From Bacteroidota bacterium (GTDB taxonomy: Bacteria > Bacteroidota > Bacteroidia > Sphingobacteriales > Sphingobacteriaceae), in contig JAMFRP010000009.1 of assembly GCA_026224775.1 (NCBI GenBank), forward strand, positions 62,001-126,000: a stretch of 64,000 bases of DNA, written 5' to 3'. Both the position numbers and the translations under genes were made by a program. Within the stretch, counting starts at the first letter, position 1, and every line of letters starts with the position of its first letter. The notes beneath the pieces are model-generated. The model was not told where the DNA came from, did no database searches, and saw nothing but the letters and a program-made list of their open reading frames with translations. Shown in pieces: positions 19,301-27,369 of this stretch.

Positions 19301-20132
19301 AACTGTAGTGTTTAAGCCCAGCGTTACACCATCAGTAAGTATTCAATCTTCAGCTGTGGGATCTGTCGCGCCGGATACACCCATAACCTTTACAGCAACA
19401 CCCGCCAATGGCGGCTCCTCACCTTCATACCAATGGATGATAAATGGCATAGCAATAACGGGGGCCAACAACCCAACTTACACCAATACCTGTTTAAACG
19501 ATGGCGATATAGTTGATTGTACTTTAACCAATAATGATGCAACTTGTGTTATAACACCAACTGTACAGTCCAATAATATTACAATAGCAATAACAGCCGC
19601 AACAAACCCTGCAACAGTTACTATTACACCATCAGTAAATAATGTTTATGCAGGCACACCTATAACTTTGACAGCCGCGGTAACAAATACCAATGTAATA
19701 AACTATCAATGGCAAGTAAATGGTAAAGACGGTGGCAATAATAGCTCTATATTCAGTAGCTCAACATTCCATAATGGCGATAAGGTAACTTGTATGATTA
19801 CCTCTCAAAACAACTGTCATACATTAATAACAAGCAATACAGTTGTGATTGAGTTACTACCTCCTTTGGTGCTTACAATTCCAAATACATTTACACCCAA
19901 TGGCGACGGTATAAATGATTTATGGGAAATTCCCGGCTTGGCTTTTTATCCAAATTGCGAAGTAACTGTTTATAACCGTTATGGGTCGTTAGTTTATAAA
20001 TCGAAAGGTTATTCAAAATCATGGGATGGCAATTACAACGGTGCGCCATTACCATCTTCAACTTATTATTACATCATTGACCCCGGCAACAAAAACCCTA
20101 AAGTAAGTGGCTATGTGCTAATATTACGATAG
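16371..20132 (+). CDS. secreted NHL beta-propeller / Ig protein with T9SS type B sorting domain
   Basis: Large surface or secreted protein, 1253 residues, signal peptide 1-34 (ending THAQT). Two similar modules follow, each with NHL-like repeats (recurrent VVSTFAG, ANFNxPxGI, NIYVAD.NNxIRKIxPxG patterns; about 50-370 and 470-755) closed by a putative Ig domain with the LPxGLxFDxxTGxISGTPT motif (about 375-430 and 760-815). Ig-like segments rich in Thr and Asn with paired cysteines come next (about 820-1160). The last 85 residues, starting PNTFTPNGDGINDLWEI, form the gliding motility-associated C-terminal domain used as a type B signal by the type IX secretion system. The ligand is unknown; beta-propellers of this type often bind or cleave glycans. 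Confidence 0.93.
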   Translation: MLNSKPTNHSQILIKGYSVILLFALIFNAEQTHAQTPNISYTTPQVYTVNTAISPLTPVNTSYSQVAAFAGTGQQGLVNGLRLSAEFNSPGSIAFDNNGNFIIADQVNNAIRMITPAGIVSTVAITQQRPESAAVDSHGNIYVSEYSYIEKIDPSGTQTLFAGDLLATGNVDGLGTNARFNNASAIVIDASDNLYVCDFYNYTIRKITPDGNVTTFAGNGTRGENNGSANVATFNAPFGIAIDAADNLYIADQILIRKITPTGVVSTFAGNEIQKDVDGPAASASISGAFGLTVVSNGDVYVSDSGPSGYPLIANRIRKISNGIVSTLQLYNSSSVTVQTYIDSPTGIIMDKAGNLYVISDNEIQKIAIITYSIDKPLPPGLVFDTGTGIISGTPTQAWPSTDYTITATNSGGSSIAVVNITVIKAVAALPVSPPNIKYQTPQIYTVSTTINPLPPVNTGGAVPATIYGQVITFAGSAAHGSANGNGIAATFNNPTRIAEDANGNVFVADRDNGSVRKITPTGTVTTFAQGYSQPNGLCVDPAGNVFVADAGSNSVEKTTPAGVITNFASGFNSPYDVTIDAAGNLYVADGGDHQIRKISPASIVSTLAGSGAGGNTNGAGNVASFNTPDCVSLDASNNIYVSDPGNNDIRMVTPAGVVSTVAGTPVGGSLNGPVSTATFSGPCGVAKDIPGNIYVADLSNNLIRKIDPTGIVSTLAGSGNPAALDGVGLAASFNRPNDVQVDPNGFLYVDDYGNNIIRKVIITGYTIDKTLPAGLTFDPTTGIISGTPTAASPATNYTVTAYNTGGSSITVVNIKVILAAPALVFGPLSNETQCSPDFAPGATGGTGTYSYSSSNTAVATIINNKIHITGSGITNITVTDGVNTLTQQLTVVEQLTITANIIQTVIANCTGEPNTYMVNYTNGITPTNFQWQVNNQNVGGSTSTFSSNTLKNDNVITCIVTDAAICTTGPATSNSLTVVFKPSVTPSVSIQSSAVGSVAPDTPITFTATPANGGSSPSYQWMINGIAITGANNPTYTNTCLNDGDIVDCTLTNNDATCVITPTVQSNNITIAITAATNPATVTITPSVNNVYAGTPITLTAAVTNTNVINYQWQVNGKDGGNNSSIFSSSTFHNGDKVTCMITSQNNCHTLITSNTVVIELLPPLVLTIPNTFTPNGDGINDLWEIPGLAFYPNCEVTVYNRYGSLVYKSKGYSKSWDGNYNGAPLPSSTYYYIIDPGNKNPKVSGYVLILR

Positions 20133-20203
20133 CAGCATTAAATATCAAGCCATTACGCAATAATTGATTGAAGTTATCAGTTATACAGGTTCAACCCACT
20201 CTG

Positions 20204-20518
20204 ATGACAATTCCGGATAAGAAGCAACTTAAATTGCTGGCCATATTTTACAAAAGCACCTTACTTTTTAGCATAGCCTGCGGGGTAATGTTAGGTGCAC
20301 TTAATTTCCCGCTATTCTTTGTGGCCTTTGGTTTTGGCTTTTTATCCGCCGGTACGGTAGTTAGCCTGCTATATAAAGAAATGTCAAAACAGCACGAATA
20401 TTATTTTTACTACAACAAGGGCATATCTAAACAAACCTTGATTTTAACCTGCATCCTCACCAATTTGGTTATTGGGATATTACTCATCATAATTGGCAGC
20501 TATGCAAAGCATTCTTGA
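20204..20518 (+). CDS. small membrane protein paired with an ABC ATPase
   Basis: 104 residues from the ATG at 20204; an upstream TTG would add twelve residues without membrane character. About three hydrophobic segments are visible (near 13-33, 37-57 and 78-100), the middle pair separated by a Gly/Phe-rich turn. I recognise no family. The 3' end overlaps the start of the ABC ATPase gene by 17 bases, so the two are translationally coupled and the protein is the likely membrane partner of that ATPase. It is far smaller than normal ABC permeases. Confidence 0.75.
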   Translation: MTIPDKKQLKLLAIFYKSTLLFSIACGVMLGALNFPLFFVAFGFGFLSAGTVVSLLYKEMSKQHEYYFYYNKGISKQTLILTCILTNLVIGILLIIIGSYAKHS

Positions 20519-21173
20519 GATTGATAGTGTAATGCAATCGTTTGATGGGCGCAAAATACTATCAGACATCTACCTAAAATGCGAAACCGGTGATATTTTA
20601 GGCATACTTGGCCGTAATGGCAGCGGCAAATCAACGCTGTTAAAAATATTGTTCGGCGCAATGAAAGGCGACCATAAATTCATCAGGATTGATGGAGAAG
20701 TTTATGCTAAACCTTTTAAAACACCCGGCCTGGTTTGTTACCTGCCACAACATAGCTTTTTATTAGGACATTTAAGCGTTACTACTACGGTAGCCTTGTA
20801 TTTAGATGGCATCGGGGTTGATGCTTTTTTGGATGATGAACTCCTTGGCAAGCTGAGGGATAATAAAATAAATTCACTATCGGGTGGTGAATCGCGGTAT
20901 CTCGAAATTAAATTATTGCTCAATATGCCGTCAAAATTTGTATTACTTGATGAACCATTTAATGGAGTAGCCCCGGTGATGATAGATCAACTTAAAGCAA
21001 TGATCACCCACCATTCGGCAACCAAAGGCATTATACTAACCGACCATGACTATAACAATGTGCTGGATGTTGCCAACAGGTATTGCCTGGTTTATGATGG
21101 TGGCATTAAGCACATTGAAACCAAGAATGATTTAGTTAGATGGCAATATTTAACAGTGAATAGTCTGGATTAA
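20502..21173 (+). CDS. ABC transporter ATP-binding protein
   Basis: Single ABC ATPase domain, 223 residues from the ATG at 20502 (a TTG nine bases earlier is less likely). Walker A is GRNGSGKST (37-45), the Q-loop Q83 in YLPQHSF, the signature LSGGE (126-130), Walker B KFVLLDE (145-151) and the switch histidine H182 in LTDHD. All ATPase residues are present. Its only linked partner is the small membrane protein upstream; no full permease is nearby. The sequence resembles ATPases of exporters and lipopolysaccharide-type systems, but the substrate is not evident. The stop codon overlaps that of the convergent DoxX-like gene. Confidence 0.93.
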   Translation: MQSILEIDSVMQSFDGRKILSDIYLKCETGDILGILGRNGSGKSTLLKILFGAMKGDHKFIRIDGEVYAKPFKTPGLVCYLPQHSFLLGHLSVTTTVALYLDGIGVDAFLDDELLGKLRDNKINSLSGGESRYLEIKLLLNMPSKFVLLDEPFNGVAPVMIDQLKAMITHHSATKGIILTDHDYNNVLDVANRYCLVYDGGIKHIETKNDLVRWQYLTVNSLD

Positions 21174-21925
21174 ACCTTTACGTTATTTGATTGCGAACCT
21201 GCAATTAACAATGCTATTCCTGAAAATATTAATACAACAAACAAGCTTGTCCACCCCGTTTCGGTATGCGGACTGGCTACTACCCGTGGAATATGCAGTA
21301 TGCAGAACCATATAAAAAACATGAGCGCCAATAACGATGTTGATAGCCTCACCAACACCCGGAAAAACAGGCTGATGGAAACTGCAAAGAAAGCGACCAT
21401 AACAACATAGGCCCAAAGCAACCTGAATGGTAACCATGCCGGGATAAGTGTCACTATAAAATCGAGGTATTTTAGATGCAGTACAGCAAACACAAATATA
21501 GATACCCCGAAAATATAACTACCAATAAGTATTAACCTGTTACTGTTTTGTTTGATGCTGGTATTGCCCATTAATATTAACGAGCCCCCGAATATGCCCG
21601 CAACTTCAAAAGTTGGTGTCCACTCACTAGGCGAATTGTACGTAGTGATAAGTTTAGGCAGGTGCACTATCAATAATAATATCAACCATACAATCGCGCC
21701 TATACATGCACCGGTATATTGATATTTTTCAGAGAAGATTAATGTACCGATAATAACAAGTGCTGCTCCGTTTATATAAGCAAGGGTACTTCCTGCAGGA
21801 AACTTCGGATCAACAAATAACAAGCCCGAAGGAAAATGCCCGGTAGCTAAATGGATGATTCCGATAGCCAGAATAGCCACGGCAAAAAACAGCTTCCCAA
21901 CAGCTAAGTAAGTACTATTGTTCAT
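21170..21925 (-). CDS. DoxX-like multi-pass membrane protein
   Basis: 251 residues with eight hydrophobic segments in two similar halves. The opening KLFFAVAILAIGIIHLATGHF and the later AVLHLKYLDFIVTLIPAWLP resemble the DoxX-like fold, in which a histidine (GIIHL, VLHLKY) sits in the first helix of each half. Proteins of this type are poorly characterised; some take part in quinone or thiol redox steps. It is monocistronic, convergent with the ABC ATPase gene and overlapping it by four bases at the stops. Confidence 0.75.
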   Translation of the reverse strand: MNNSTYLAVGKLFFAVAILAIGIIHLATGHFPSGLLFVDPKFPAGSTLAYINGAALVIIGTLIFSEKYQYTGACIGAIVWLILLLIVHLPKLITTYNSPSEWTPTFEVAGIFGGSLILMGNTSIKQNSNRLILIGSYIFGVSIFVFAVLHLKYLDFIVTLIPAWLPFRLLWAYVVMVAFFAVSISLFFRVLVRLSTSLLALMFFIWFCILHIPRVVASPHTETGWTSLFVVLIFSGIALLIAGSQSNNVKV

Positions 21926-21984
21926 GATAAAGATTTATAATCAACGGTTTATAAATCTAATATATGAAATATTTAAATTATCAA

Positions 21985-23151
21985 TCAACCTTTTAACGTT
22001 AATTCCGCAACCTCTTCGCCTACCAAACTCCCCATTGCTACACCCATACCATTGCATCTAACCGCACAAAACACATTTGGTTCTACTTGTTTAACGATGG
22101 GGGTAATATCCTCACCAAAACCCATGATGCCACTCCACCAGTAATCAATCTCCACTTTTTGGTTGGGTAAAATCACATCATTAAGATAAGTGATCAATTG
22201 CTGCTTTACTTTTTCGGTATGGCCGAACTCCCAGGTAGCCTCGGCCTCAAAATCAAGGTTACGCCCACCTCCGAAGAGGATGCGATTATTGATATTCCTG
22301 AAATAATAATAACCCTGATTAAAGTGATAGGTACCTTTAAATTTTAACCCATCAATTGGTTTGGTAACCAACACCTGTCCACGCCCCGGGATCACTTTCA
22401 GCTCCGGAAACAACTGATTGGCAAAGGCATTAGTGGCTAAAATTACTTTAGCTGCCTTAAAGTTACCCTGAGAAGTTATTAATTGAACTCCATTATTCTG
22501 TTGCTCTATACTGGTTACTGAACAAGAATTCAGAACCAAAATATCGGAATCATATACTTTAGTCAGCAAAGCCCGCATCATTTTTCCGGTGTCTATCTGT
22601 CCTTCAAATGGATTATAGATCATCCGGCTGACTTTATCAAAACCGAAATCAGCAATTTGGTTATTAGCAACCGAGTAAATATTATCTGTGCCGATGGCTT
22701 GTTTTAGTAAATTATTCAGATAAGGTATTTTTTCGATTTGTCCATCGGCATGAGATCTTTCATCAGCCATAAATAGCTCATATCCGCCATGTTCCTGGTA
22801 ATCGATATTCCTATCACCTAAATTTTGTCTTAAACGCTGCAATCCGCGCCATTTGTAATTTACCAGGCGGGCAACCTCTTCTTCGGATGAATGTTGCAGG
22901 GATTCCAATTGCTCAGATACGGTACCAAAACAAGCAAAACCCGCATTTTTGGTACTCGCTCCTGATGGCAGGAAGCCGCGCTCCAATACCAATACTTTTA
23001 ACGAGGATTCGCTTTTTTTTAAATGCAGCGCGGCACTTAAGCCCACTAATCCGCTGCCGATAATGATCACATCAGCATTATCAATAAATGAGCTGCGCTC
23101 CCAGTATGAAAATTGTGGTTCCAAACTCAAATGTAAATAATAGCATTCCAA
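21985..23151 (-). CDS. FAD-dependent oxidoreductase, DAO family
   Basis: Amine or amino-acid oxidase-like flavoenzyme, 388 residues. The N-terminal dinucleotide fold has DVIIIGSGLVGLSAALHL, with GSGLVG at 32-37, then ERGFLPSGASTKNAGF where the ribose and pyrophosphate sites lie. The C-terminal part includes YYYFRNINNRILFGGGRN and MGFGEDITPIV, characteristic of DadA/glycine-oxidase-like proteins. No ATG precedes the fold; the reading frame opens with TTG at 23151, or TTG seven codons later. The substrate is unknown. It is a single gene, head-to-head with the YXWGXW protein gene. Confidence 0.9.
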   Translation of the reverse strand: MECYYLHLSLEPQFSYWERSSFIDNADVIIIGSGLVGLSAALHLKKSESSLKVLVLERGFLPSGASTKNAGFACFGTVSEQLESLQHSSEEEVARLVNYKWRGLQRLRQNLGDRNIDYQEHGGYELFMADERSHADGQIEKIPYLNNLLKQAIGTDNIYSVANNQIADFGFDKVSRMIYNPFEGQIDTGKMMRALLTKVYDSDILVLNSCSVTSIEQQNNGVQLITSQGNFKAAKVILATNAFANQLFPELKVIPGRGQVLVTKPIDGLKFKGTYHFNQGYYYFRNINNRILFGGGRNLDFEAEATWEFGHTEKVKQQLITYLNDVILPNQKVEIDYWWSGIMGFGEDITPIVKQVEPNVFCAVRCNGMGVAMGSLVGEEVAELTLKG

Positions 23152-23241
23152 AAATTGCTCTATTTTCTAATACAATTCTAATCTAAACCTTCGAACTTAA
23201 ATTCTGTCACATTGTAGTTACATAAAAACAAAACAACAACA

Positions 23242-24189
23242 ATGAAAAACTTAGCAAAAGCATGCTTACTTATGATGGTTGCCTTTTTTATGGCGCCCGG
23301 AGCCCATGCACAAATCAGTATTGGAATTTCTATTTCGGCGCATATTGCACCACCCGCGTTGCCGGTATATGTACAACCTGCCTGCCCAACAGATGGCTAT
23401 TTATGGGTTCCCGGTTATTGGGCCTATGATAACGATGCCGAAGACTACTATTGGGTACCCGGTGTATGGGTTGCCCCACCAAATCCCGGCTTATTATGGA
23501 CACCCGCTTATTGGGGATATGATGGTGGCGTTTATGGTTTCCACGCAGGTTATTGGGGCCCGCACGTAGGCTTTTATGGTGGTATTAATTATGGTGGTGG
23601 TTATGGTGGTGTTGGCTTTGCCGGTGGTGCATGGTCTGGTGGTTCATTCCGTTACAACACAGCAGTTGTTAACGTAAATACTACTGTAATCCATAATACT
23701 TATGTTGATCGTACTGTTATAAATAACAACGTTACCGTTAATAACCATACCAGCTTTAACGGCCCGGGTGGTGTAACCGCACAACCCCGACCAGAAGAAG
23801 TTGCTGCAATGCATGATCAACACGTAGCACCAACCAGCCAGCAAATGTCGCATCAGCAAAATGCCCATATGGATAAAACCGCATTTGCCTCAGCTAACCA
23901 TGGTAAACCTACCAATGTAGCTATGAATAAAGTTGGTGGTGCCCATTTTAACCCACAGGGACAAAGAGCGCCACGTGCTAATAATGCAAACGCAAACAGA
24001 CCAAACACAAATGGTCAGCCAAACCAACAGCAACATACACAGCAGGCTAATGGCAATACGCGCAGCAATGCCCAGGCACAGCCACAACAGCATAATGCAC
24101 AGCAGCAGCCTAAACAATAACATCAAAGGCAGCCGCAGCACAAGGCAGCGCCAAAGCCTCACCCTCAAAAGCAACAACACGAGAGGTAA
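23242..24189 (+). pseudogene. YXWGXW repeat protein, interrupted near its C-terminus by a stop
   Basis: Exported protein of unknown role with a signal peptide (1-23, ending AHAQ). The N-terminal half carries YXWGXW-type repeats (WVPGYWAYD, WVPGVWVAP, WTPAYWGYDGG, YWGPHVGFYGG). The C-terminal half is rich in Asn, Gln, His and Ala (poly-Q segments). The frame stops with TAA at 24118-24120 after 292 residues, giving an intact short product. The same frame continues for 22 sense codons of identical style (HQRQPQHKAAPKPHPQ...HER) to TAA at 24187-24189, 19 bases before the terminator. A CAA to TAA change would explain this. The short form may still be functional, so calling it broken is uncertain. 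Confidence 0.6.
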
Positions 24190-24208
24190 AAGTTGATCAA
24201 TAAAACAA

Positions 24209-24242
24209 AAAGCCCCGCCTAAAATTCAGGCGGGGCTTTTTT
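24209..24242 (+). terminator. terminator of the YXWGXW gene
   Basis: GC-rich stem AGCCCCGCCT (24211-24220) with AGGCGGGGCT (24228-24237), a seven-base loop, and a run of six T. It lies 19 bases past the second, downstream in-frame stop. Confidence 0.9.
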
Positions 24243-24386
24243 GATTACGGTTCCTACTGACAAAACAGTGTCAGCACTTATCCCAATTCAATTCCCGAAA
24301 TTTGAATGTACCGGTATCACGCTCTTGAGAAAGAGAAAAATCAGTTCTTTGAAATTTTAAACAACTGTGGTCAGATAAAGCAACGG

Positions 24387-24423
24387 CCTCCCTACACCCT
24401 CCCCCTGGGAGGGTGTAGGGAGG
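24387..24423. repeat. CCCTCCC-family palindrome, left copy beside DUF559
   Basis: Perfect 17-bp inverted repeat, 24387-24403 with 24407-24423, three-base loop CCT. The core is CCCTACACCCTCCC. On the side facing the DUF559 gene it continues GGGGTTTA, so read on the minus strand it begins TAAACCCCTCCC, the same edge as the copies at 24884 and 32213 but in inverted orientation. Confidence 0.85.
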
Positions 24424-24448
24424 GGTTTATTCACTAAGTAATGATAAA

Positions 24449-24847
24449 TCAAAGTTTTGGTAAAACAACTTTTTTAGATTTTATAATACTAAGAATCTCC
24501 GTTTCAATAGACCTTAATACATTAAACAGGTCGTTTTTAATTTCTCCTTCAGAAAATCGAGCTATTTTAATCCCAAAGCTTTCCAACTTCTTTTGGCGGA
24601 TTTCATCTTTTACAAATGCTTCTTCGTTATTGTGCGACATGCCATCTATCTCCACAATAAGCATTAGTTCCTTACAATAAAAGTCGACTATATAACTATC
24701 AATACAACGTTGCCTATCGAAATCGAATCCTAAAAGTTTATCTCGCTTTAGTTCATTCCAAAGCAATACTTCGCCATAAGTCATATCTTTTATTAACTTT
24801 TTGGCAAGCGGCTTTAGATTAGGATTGTATGGAATAATTTTGGCCAA
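24449..24847 (-). CDS. DUF559 endonuclease-fold protein
   Basis: 132 residues, a single DUF559 domain, which shares the fold of very-short-patch repair and restriction endonucleases. Visible family blocks are KPLAKKLIKDMTYGEVLLW, LLGFDFDRQRCIDSYIVDFYC and LMLIVEIDGMSHN; the acidic residues of IVDFY and VEIDG are candidates for metal binding. The frame starts at TTG 24847; the first ATG would lose 21 conserved-looking residues. The gene is alone, with no methylase, and lies between two inverted CCCTCCC palindromes. The biological role is unknown; self-mobilisation of the repeats is my inference. Confidence 0.85.
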   Translation of the reverse strand: MAKIIPYNPNLKPLAKKLIKDMTYGEVLLWNELKRDKLLGFDFDRQRCIDSYIVDFYCKELMLIVEIDGMSHNNEEAFVKDEIRQKKLESFGIKIARFSEGEIKNDLFNVLRSIETEILSIIKSKKVVLPKL

Positions 24848-24883
24848 GTGATTTAGGTTTTGGTAATTTTTGATGGTAACAGT

Positions 24884-24930
24884 TTAACCCCTCCCTACAC
24901 CCTCCCAGGGGAGGGAATCGCACAATGCCG
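24884..24930. repeat. CCCTCCC-family palindrome, right copy beside DUF559
   Basis: Begins TTTAACCCCTCCCTACACCC and contains a 7-bp palindrome CCCTCCC-ag-GGGAGGG, then GGGAATCGCACAA and CCGC. It is oriented opposite to the left copy, so both TTTA edges face the DUF559 gene. The copy at 32213-32261 shares the sequence beyond the palindrome (AATCGCxCAA, CCGC). Confidence 0.8.
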
Positions 24931-24961
24931 CCCTTTGCATTAATATTGGCAAGCGACTCTA

Positions 24962-25348
24962 CTAATTCATCCTATAAGGAGTGATCAAATAAAATTCGGG
25001 GATTTTTACGTTGAAGATGGAATTATCCATCAGGCGCATCATCTGGTATTCGCCTTTCATGCTGCCCATGTCAGTTTTTAGGTTACAACCTGACACATAT
25101 TCATGCGACTGGCCGGGTTCTATCATCGGCTGCTGACCAACTACACCTTCGCCTTCTACTTCGCGTTTAGCGCCGTTAGAATCGAAAATATACCAGTGGC
25201 GTGCTAAAAGTTGAACCGCGTAATCGCCCATGTTTTCAATTTTCACCCGGTATGCAAACATAAAATGATCGTTACTCGGATTGGAGTATTCAGGTTGATA
25301 GATCGTTTCTACTGAAACTTTTACACCATCGGTAATCGTTGTAACCAT
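24962..25348 (-). CDS. apaG: ApaG domain protein
   Basis: 128 residues, the full length of the ApaG family, a fibronectin-like single domain named for a proposed link to Co/Mg resistance in enterobacteria. The conserved features are YRVKIENMGDYAVQLLARHWYIFD, GEGVVGQQPMIEPGQSHEYVSGC and the GSMKGEYQM block before the end. The biochemical role is not established. It is single, downstream of dus on the same strand with 45 bases between; a TATATTTG (25369-25376, minus) about 20 bases before its ATG could be its own -7 element. Confidence 0.92.
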   Translation of the reverse strand: MVTTITDGVKVSVETIYQPEYSNPSNDHFMFAYRVKIENMGDYAVQLLARHWYIFDSNGAKREVEGEGVVGQQPMIEPGQSHEYVSGCNLKTDMGSMKGEYQMMRLMDNSIFNVKIPEFYLITPYRMN

Positions 25349-25393
25349 TGAGGACTGTTGTTATAAATCAAATATAAATACATATAGCAAATT

Positions 25394-26386
25394 TTACGCC
25401 ATTGTAAACGCATAATTTTCATTTATTTGCGATAAAATATCATATAATTCTTCCTGTGTGCCCGCTTTCACCAGATTCATGCGGTATTCCTTAAAATTCT
25501 CTATGCCTTTAAAGTAATTGGAGTAATGCCTGCGCATTTCAAAAACACCTGTTTTAGGTCCTTTCCATTCAATAGATTTATCTAAATGGGTTTTGCATGC
25601 ATCAATTCTTTCGGCGATAGTAGGTTTATCCAGATGTTCGCCGGTTTTAAAGTAGTGCTTTATCTCGCGGAAGATCCAGGGGTAACCAATTGCCGCCCTG
25701 CCTATCATCATACCATCTACACCAAACTCCATGCGCCAGTCGGCAGCCTTTTCGGGCGAGTCGATGTCGCCATTCCCAAAAATGGGGATTTTAATACGCG
25801 GATTCTTTTTGATGTCCCGTATCAATGCCCAATCAGCAACACCTTTGTACATTTGCGCACGGGTACGACCATGTATGGTTAAGGCTTTGATACCTACATC
25901 CTGTAAGCGCTCGGCAACTTCGTAAACGTTTTTGGTATTATCATCCCAGCCTAAGCGGGTTTTAACAGTAACAGGCAAATGCGTGGCCTCAACAACGGCT
26001 TTTGTCATCGCTACCATCTTATCGATGTCCTGCAACAAACTCGCACCTGCGCCACGGCAGGCTACTTGTTTAACCGGGCAGCCGTAGTTAATATCCATCA
26101 GATCCGGGCCAGCTAATGAAGCTATTTCGGTAGCCTCACGCATGTGATCAATATCACTACCAAAAATCTGGATTCCAATAGGGCGTTCGTATTCAAAAAT
26201 ATCAAGCTTCTGGCGGCTTTTGGCTGCATCACGAATTAAGCCTTCGCTGCTGATAAATTCGGTATACATCATATCGGCACCATGTTGCTTGCACACATAA
26301 CGGAACGGCGGATCACTTACATCCTCCATCGGTGCTAACAACAGCGGGAATTCGCCTAAATCAATATTTCCAATTTGTACACTCAT
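25394..26386 (-). CDS. dusB: tRNA-dihydrouridine synthase
   Basis: FMN enzyme that reduces uridine to dihydrouridine in tRNA D-loops, 330 residues, normal length. The TIM-barrel signature is clear: PLLLAPMEDVSDPPFR near the start, MDINYGCPVKQVACRGAGASLL with the catalytic cysteine in NYGCP, VTVKTRLGWDD, IHGRTRAQMYKG and IPIFGNGDI, then VDGMMIGRAAIGYPWIF. The set of motifs is closest to the bacterial DusB group. It is divergent from the CPBP protease gene with only 38 bases between starts, so their promoters overlap. Confidence 0.95.
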   Translation of the reverse strand: MSVQIGNIDLGEFPLLLAPMEDVSDPPFRYVCKQHGADMMYTEFISSEGLIRDAAKSRQKLDIFEYERPIGIQIFGSDIDHMREATEIASLAGPDLMDINYGCPVKQVACRGAGASLLQDIDKMVAMTKAVVEATHLPVTVKTRLGWDDNTKNVYEVAERLQDVGIKALTIHGRTRAQMYKGVADWALIRDIKKNPRIKIPIFGNGDIDSPEKAADWRMEFGVDGMMIGRAAIGYPWIFREIKHYFKTGEHLDKPTIAERIDACKTHLDKSIEWKGPKTGVFEMRRHYSNYFKGIENFKEYRMNLVKAGTQEELYDILSQINENYAFTMA

Positions 26387-26424
26387 GCCTTATATTCGTT
26401 GCAAAAATACAAAATTTACGCCGG

Positions 26425-27369
26425 ATGATAAATAAGCCTGATAAACATGACATTAAGCAGAATGTAGGCATACACCCGTTTTTTCAAATGCTTATACTTT
26501 TTTCCTTGCTGATAGGCTTGGTTATGGTTGGCTTTTTTGCGGCAAGTGCTATAATTACCGCAAAATACGGTGCTAATACTATGACCGATGTAATGGCTTA
26601 CAATATTGGCAACGCTCATGCTTTAAACGGCCTATGGATATTGCAAATAGTTAGCACAACCATACCTTTATTTATTACACCCATATTTTTTGCATGGATA
26701 ATTGTTCGCGAACCGCATGAATATTTAAGGGATACGCCAAAGTTTCCGCTTGTTTTATTGGGCATAGCATTTATCATTATGTTTTTCTCGCTGCCGCTGA
26801 TAGAACTGTTAAGTAATATCAACCAAAACATGGTACTGCCTCATTTTTTAAAGGCTGTAGATGATTGGATGCGCAGTACCGAAGCCGCCGCGCAAAAAGC
26901 ACAGGATGCAATGCTAAAGATGAATACCGTTGGCGATTTATTCTTCGCGTTATCGGTAGTAGCCTTTTTAACTGCCATTGCCGAGGAGTTTATGTTCAGG
27001 GGATGCCTGCAAACCATTTTTGTGCGGTGGACCAAAAACCAACATGCGGCGGTATGGATCACTGCTATATTATTCAGTGCTTTCCACATGGAGTTTTTTG
27101 GCTTTTTACCACGGATGATGCTGGGCGTATTGTTCGGTTATTTTGTGGTATATAGCGGTAGTATCTGGCCCGCGGTTGTTGGTCATTTTGTAAATAATGG
27201 CACCGATGTGGTGATAACCTACCTATCGCAACACAAAAAAATAAACATCAACCCTGATGACCAGCATGTATTTAATTACGCGGGTTATATCATTAGCCTT
27301 ATAATTATATTATTTTTGTTTTGGGTATACCGCAACATTGCATTAGGCAAAAAGCAGGTGCTGCTATAA
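26425..27369 (+). CDS. CPBP family intramembrane glutamic endopeptidase
   Basis: Membrane protease or Abi-like protein, 314 residues from the ATG at 26425; the longer frame starting at 26332 runs into dus and lacks support. It has about eight membrane helices. The three family motifs are present: EEFMFRG (187-193, Glu pair and Arg), FSAFHMEF (His221) and HFVNN (His254, Asn258). The role in this organism is unknown; relatives act in prenyl-protein-type cleavage or bacteriocin immunity. The next gene starts at the base after its stop, and cdsA follows, so it heads an operon with lipid synthesis. Confidence 0.92.
   Translation: MINKPDKHDIKQNVGIHPFFQMLILFSLLIGLVMVGFFAASAIITAKYGANTMTDVMAYNIGNAHALNGLWILQIVSTTIPLFITPIFFAWIIVREPHEYLRDTPKFPLVLLGIAFIIMFFSLPLIELLSNINQNMVLPHFLKAVDDWMRSTEAAAQKAQDAMLKMNTVGDLFFALSVVAFLTAIAEEFMFRGCLQTIFVRWTKNQHAAVWITAILFSAFHMEFFGFLPRMMLGVLFGYFVVYSGSIWPAVVGHFVNNGTDVVITYLSQHKKININPDDQHVFNYAGYIISLIIILFLFWVYRNIALGKKQVLL

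Noticed and set aside
26332..26424. Longer start for the CPBP protease gene
   Set aside because: The extra 31 codons overlap the dus gene and do not resemble the family; the ATG at 26425 gives a normal N-terminus.
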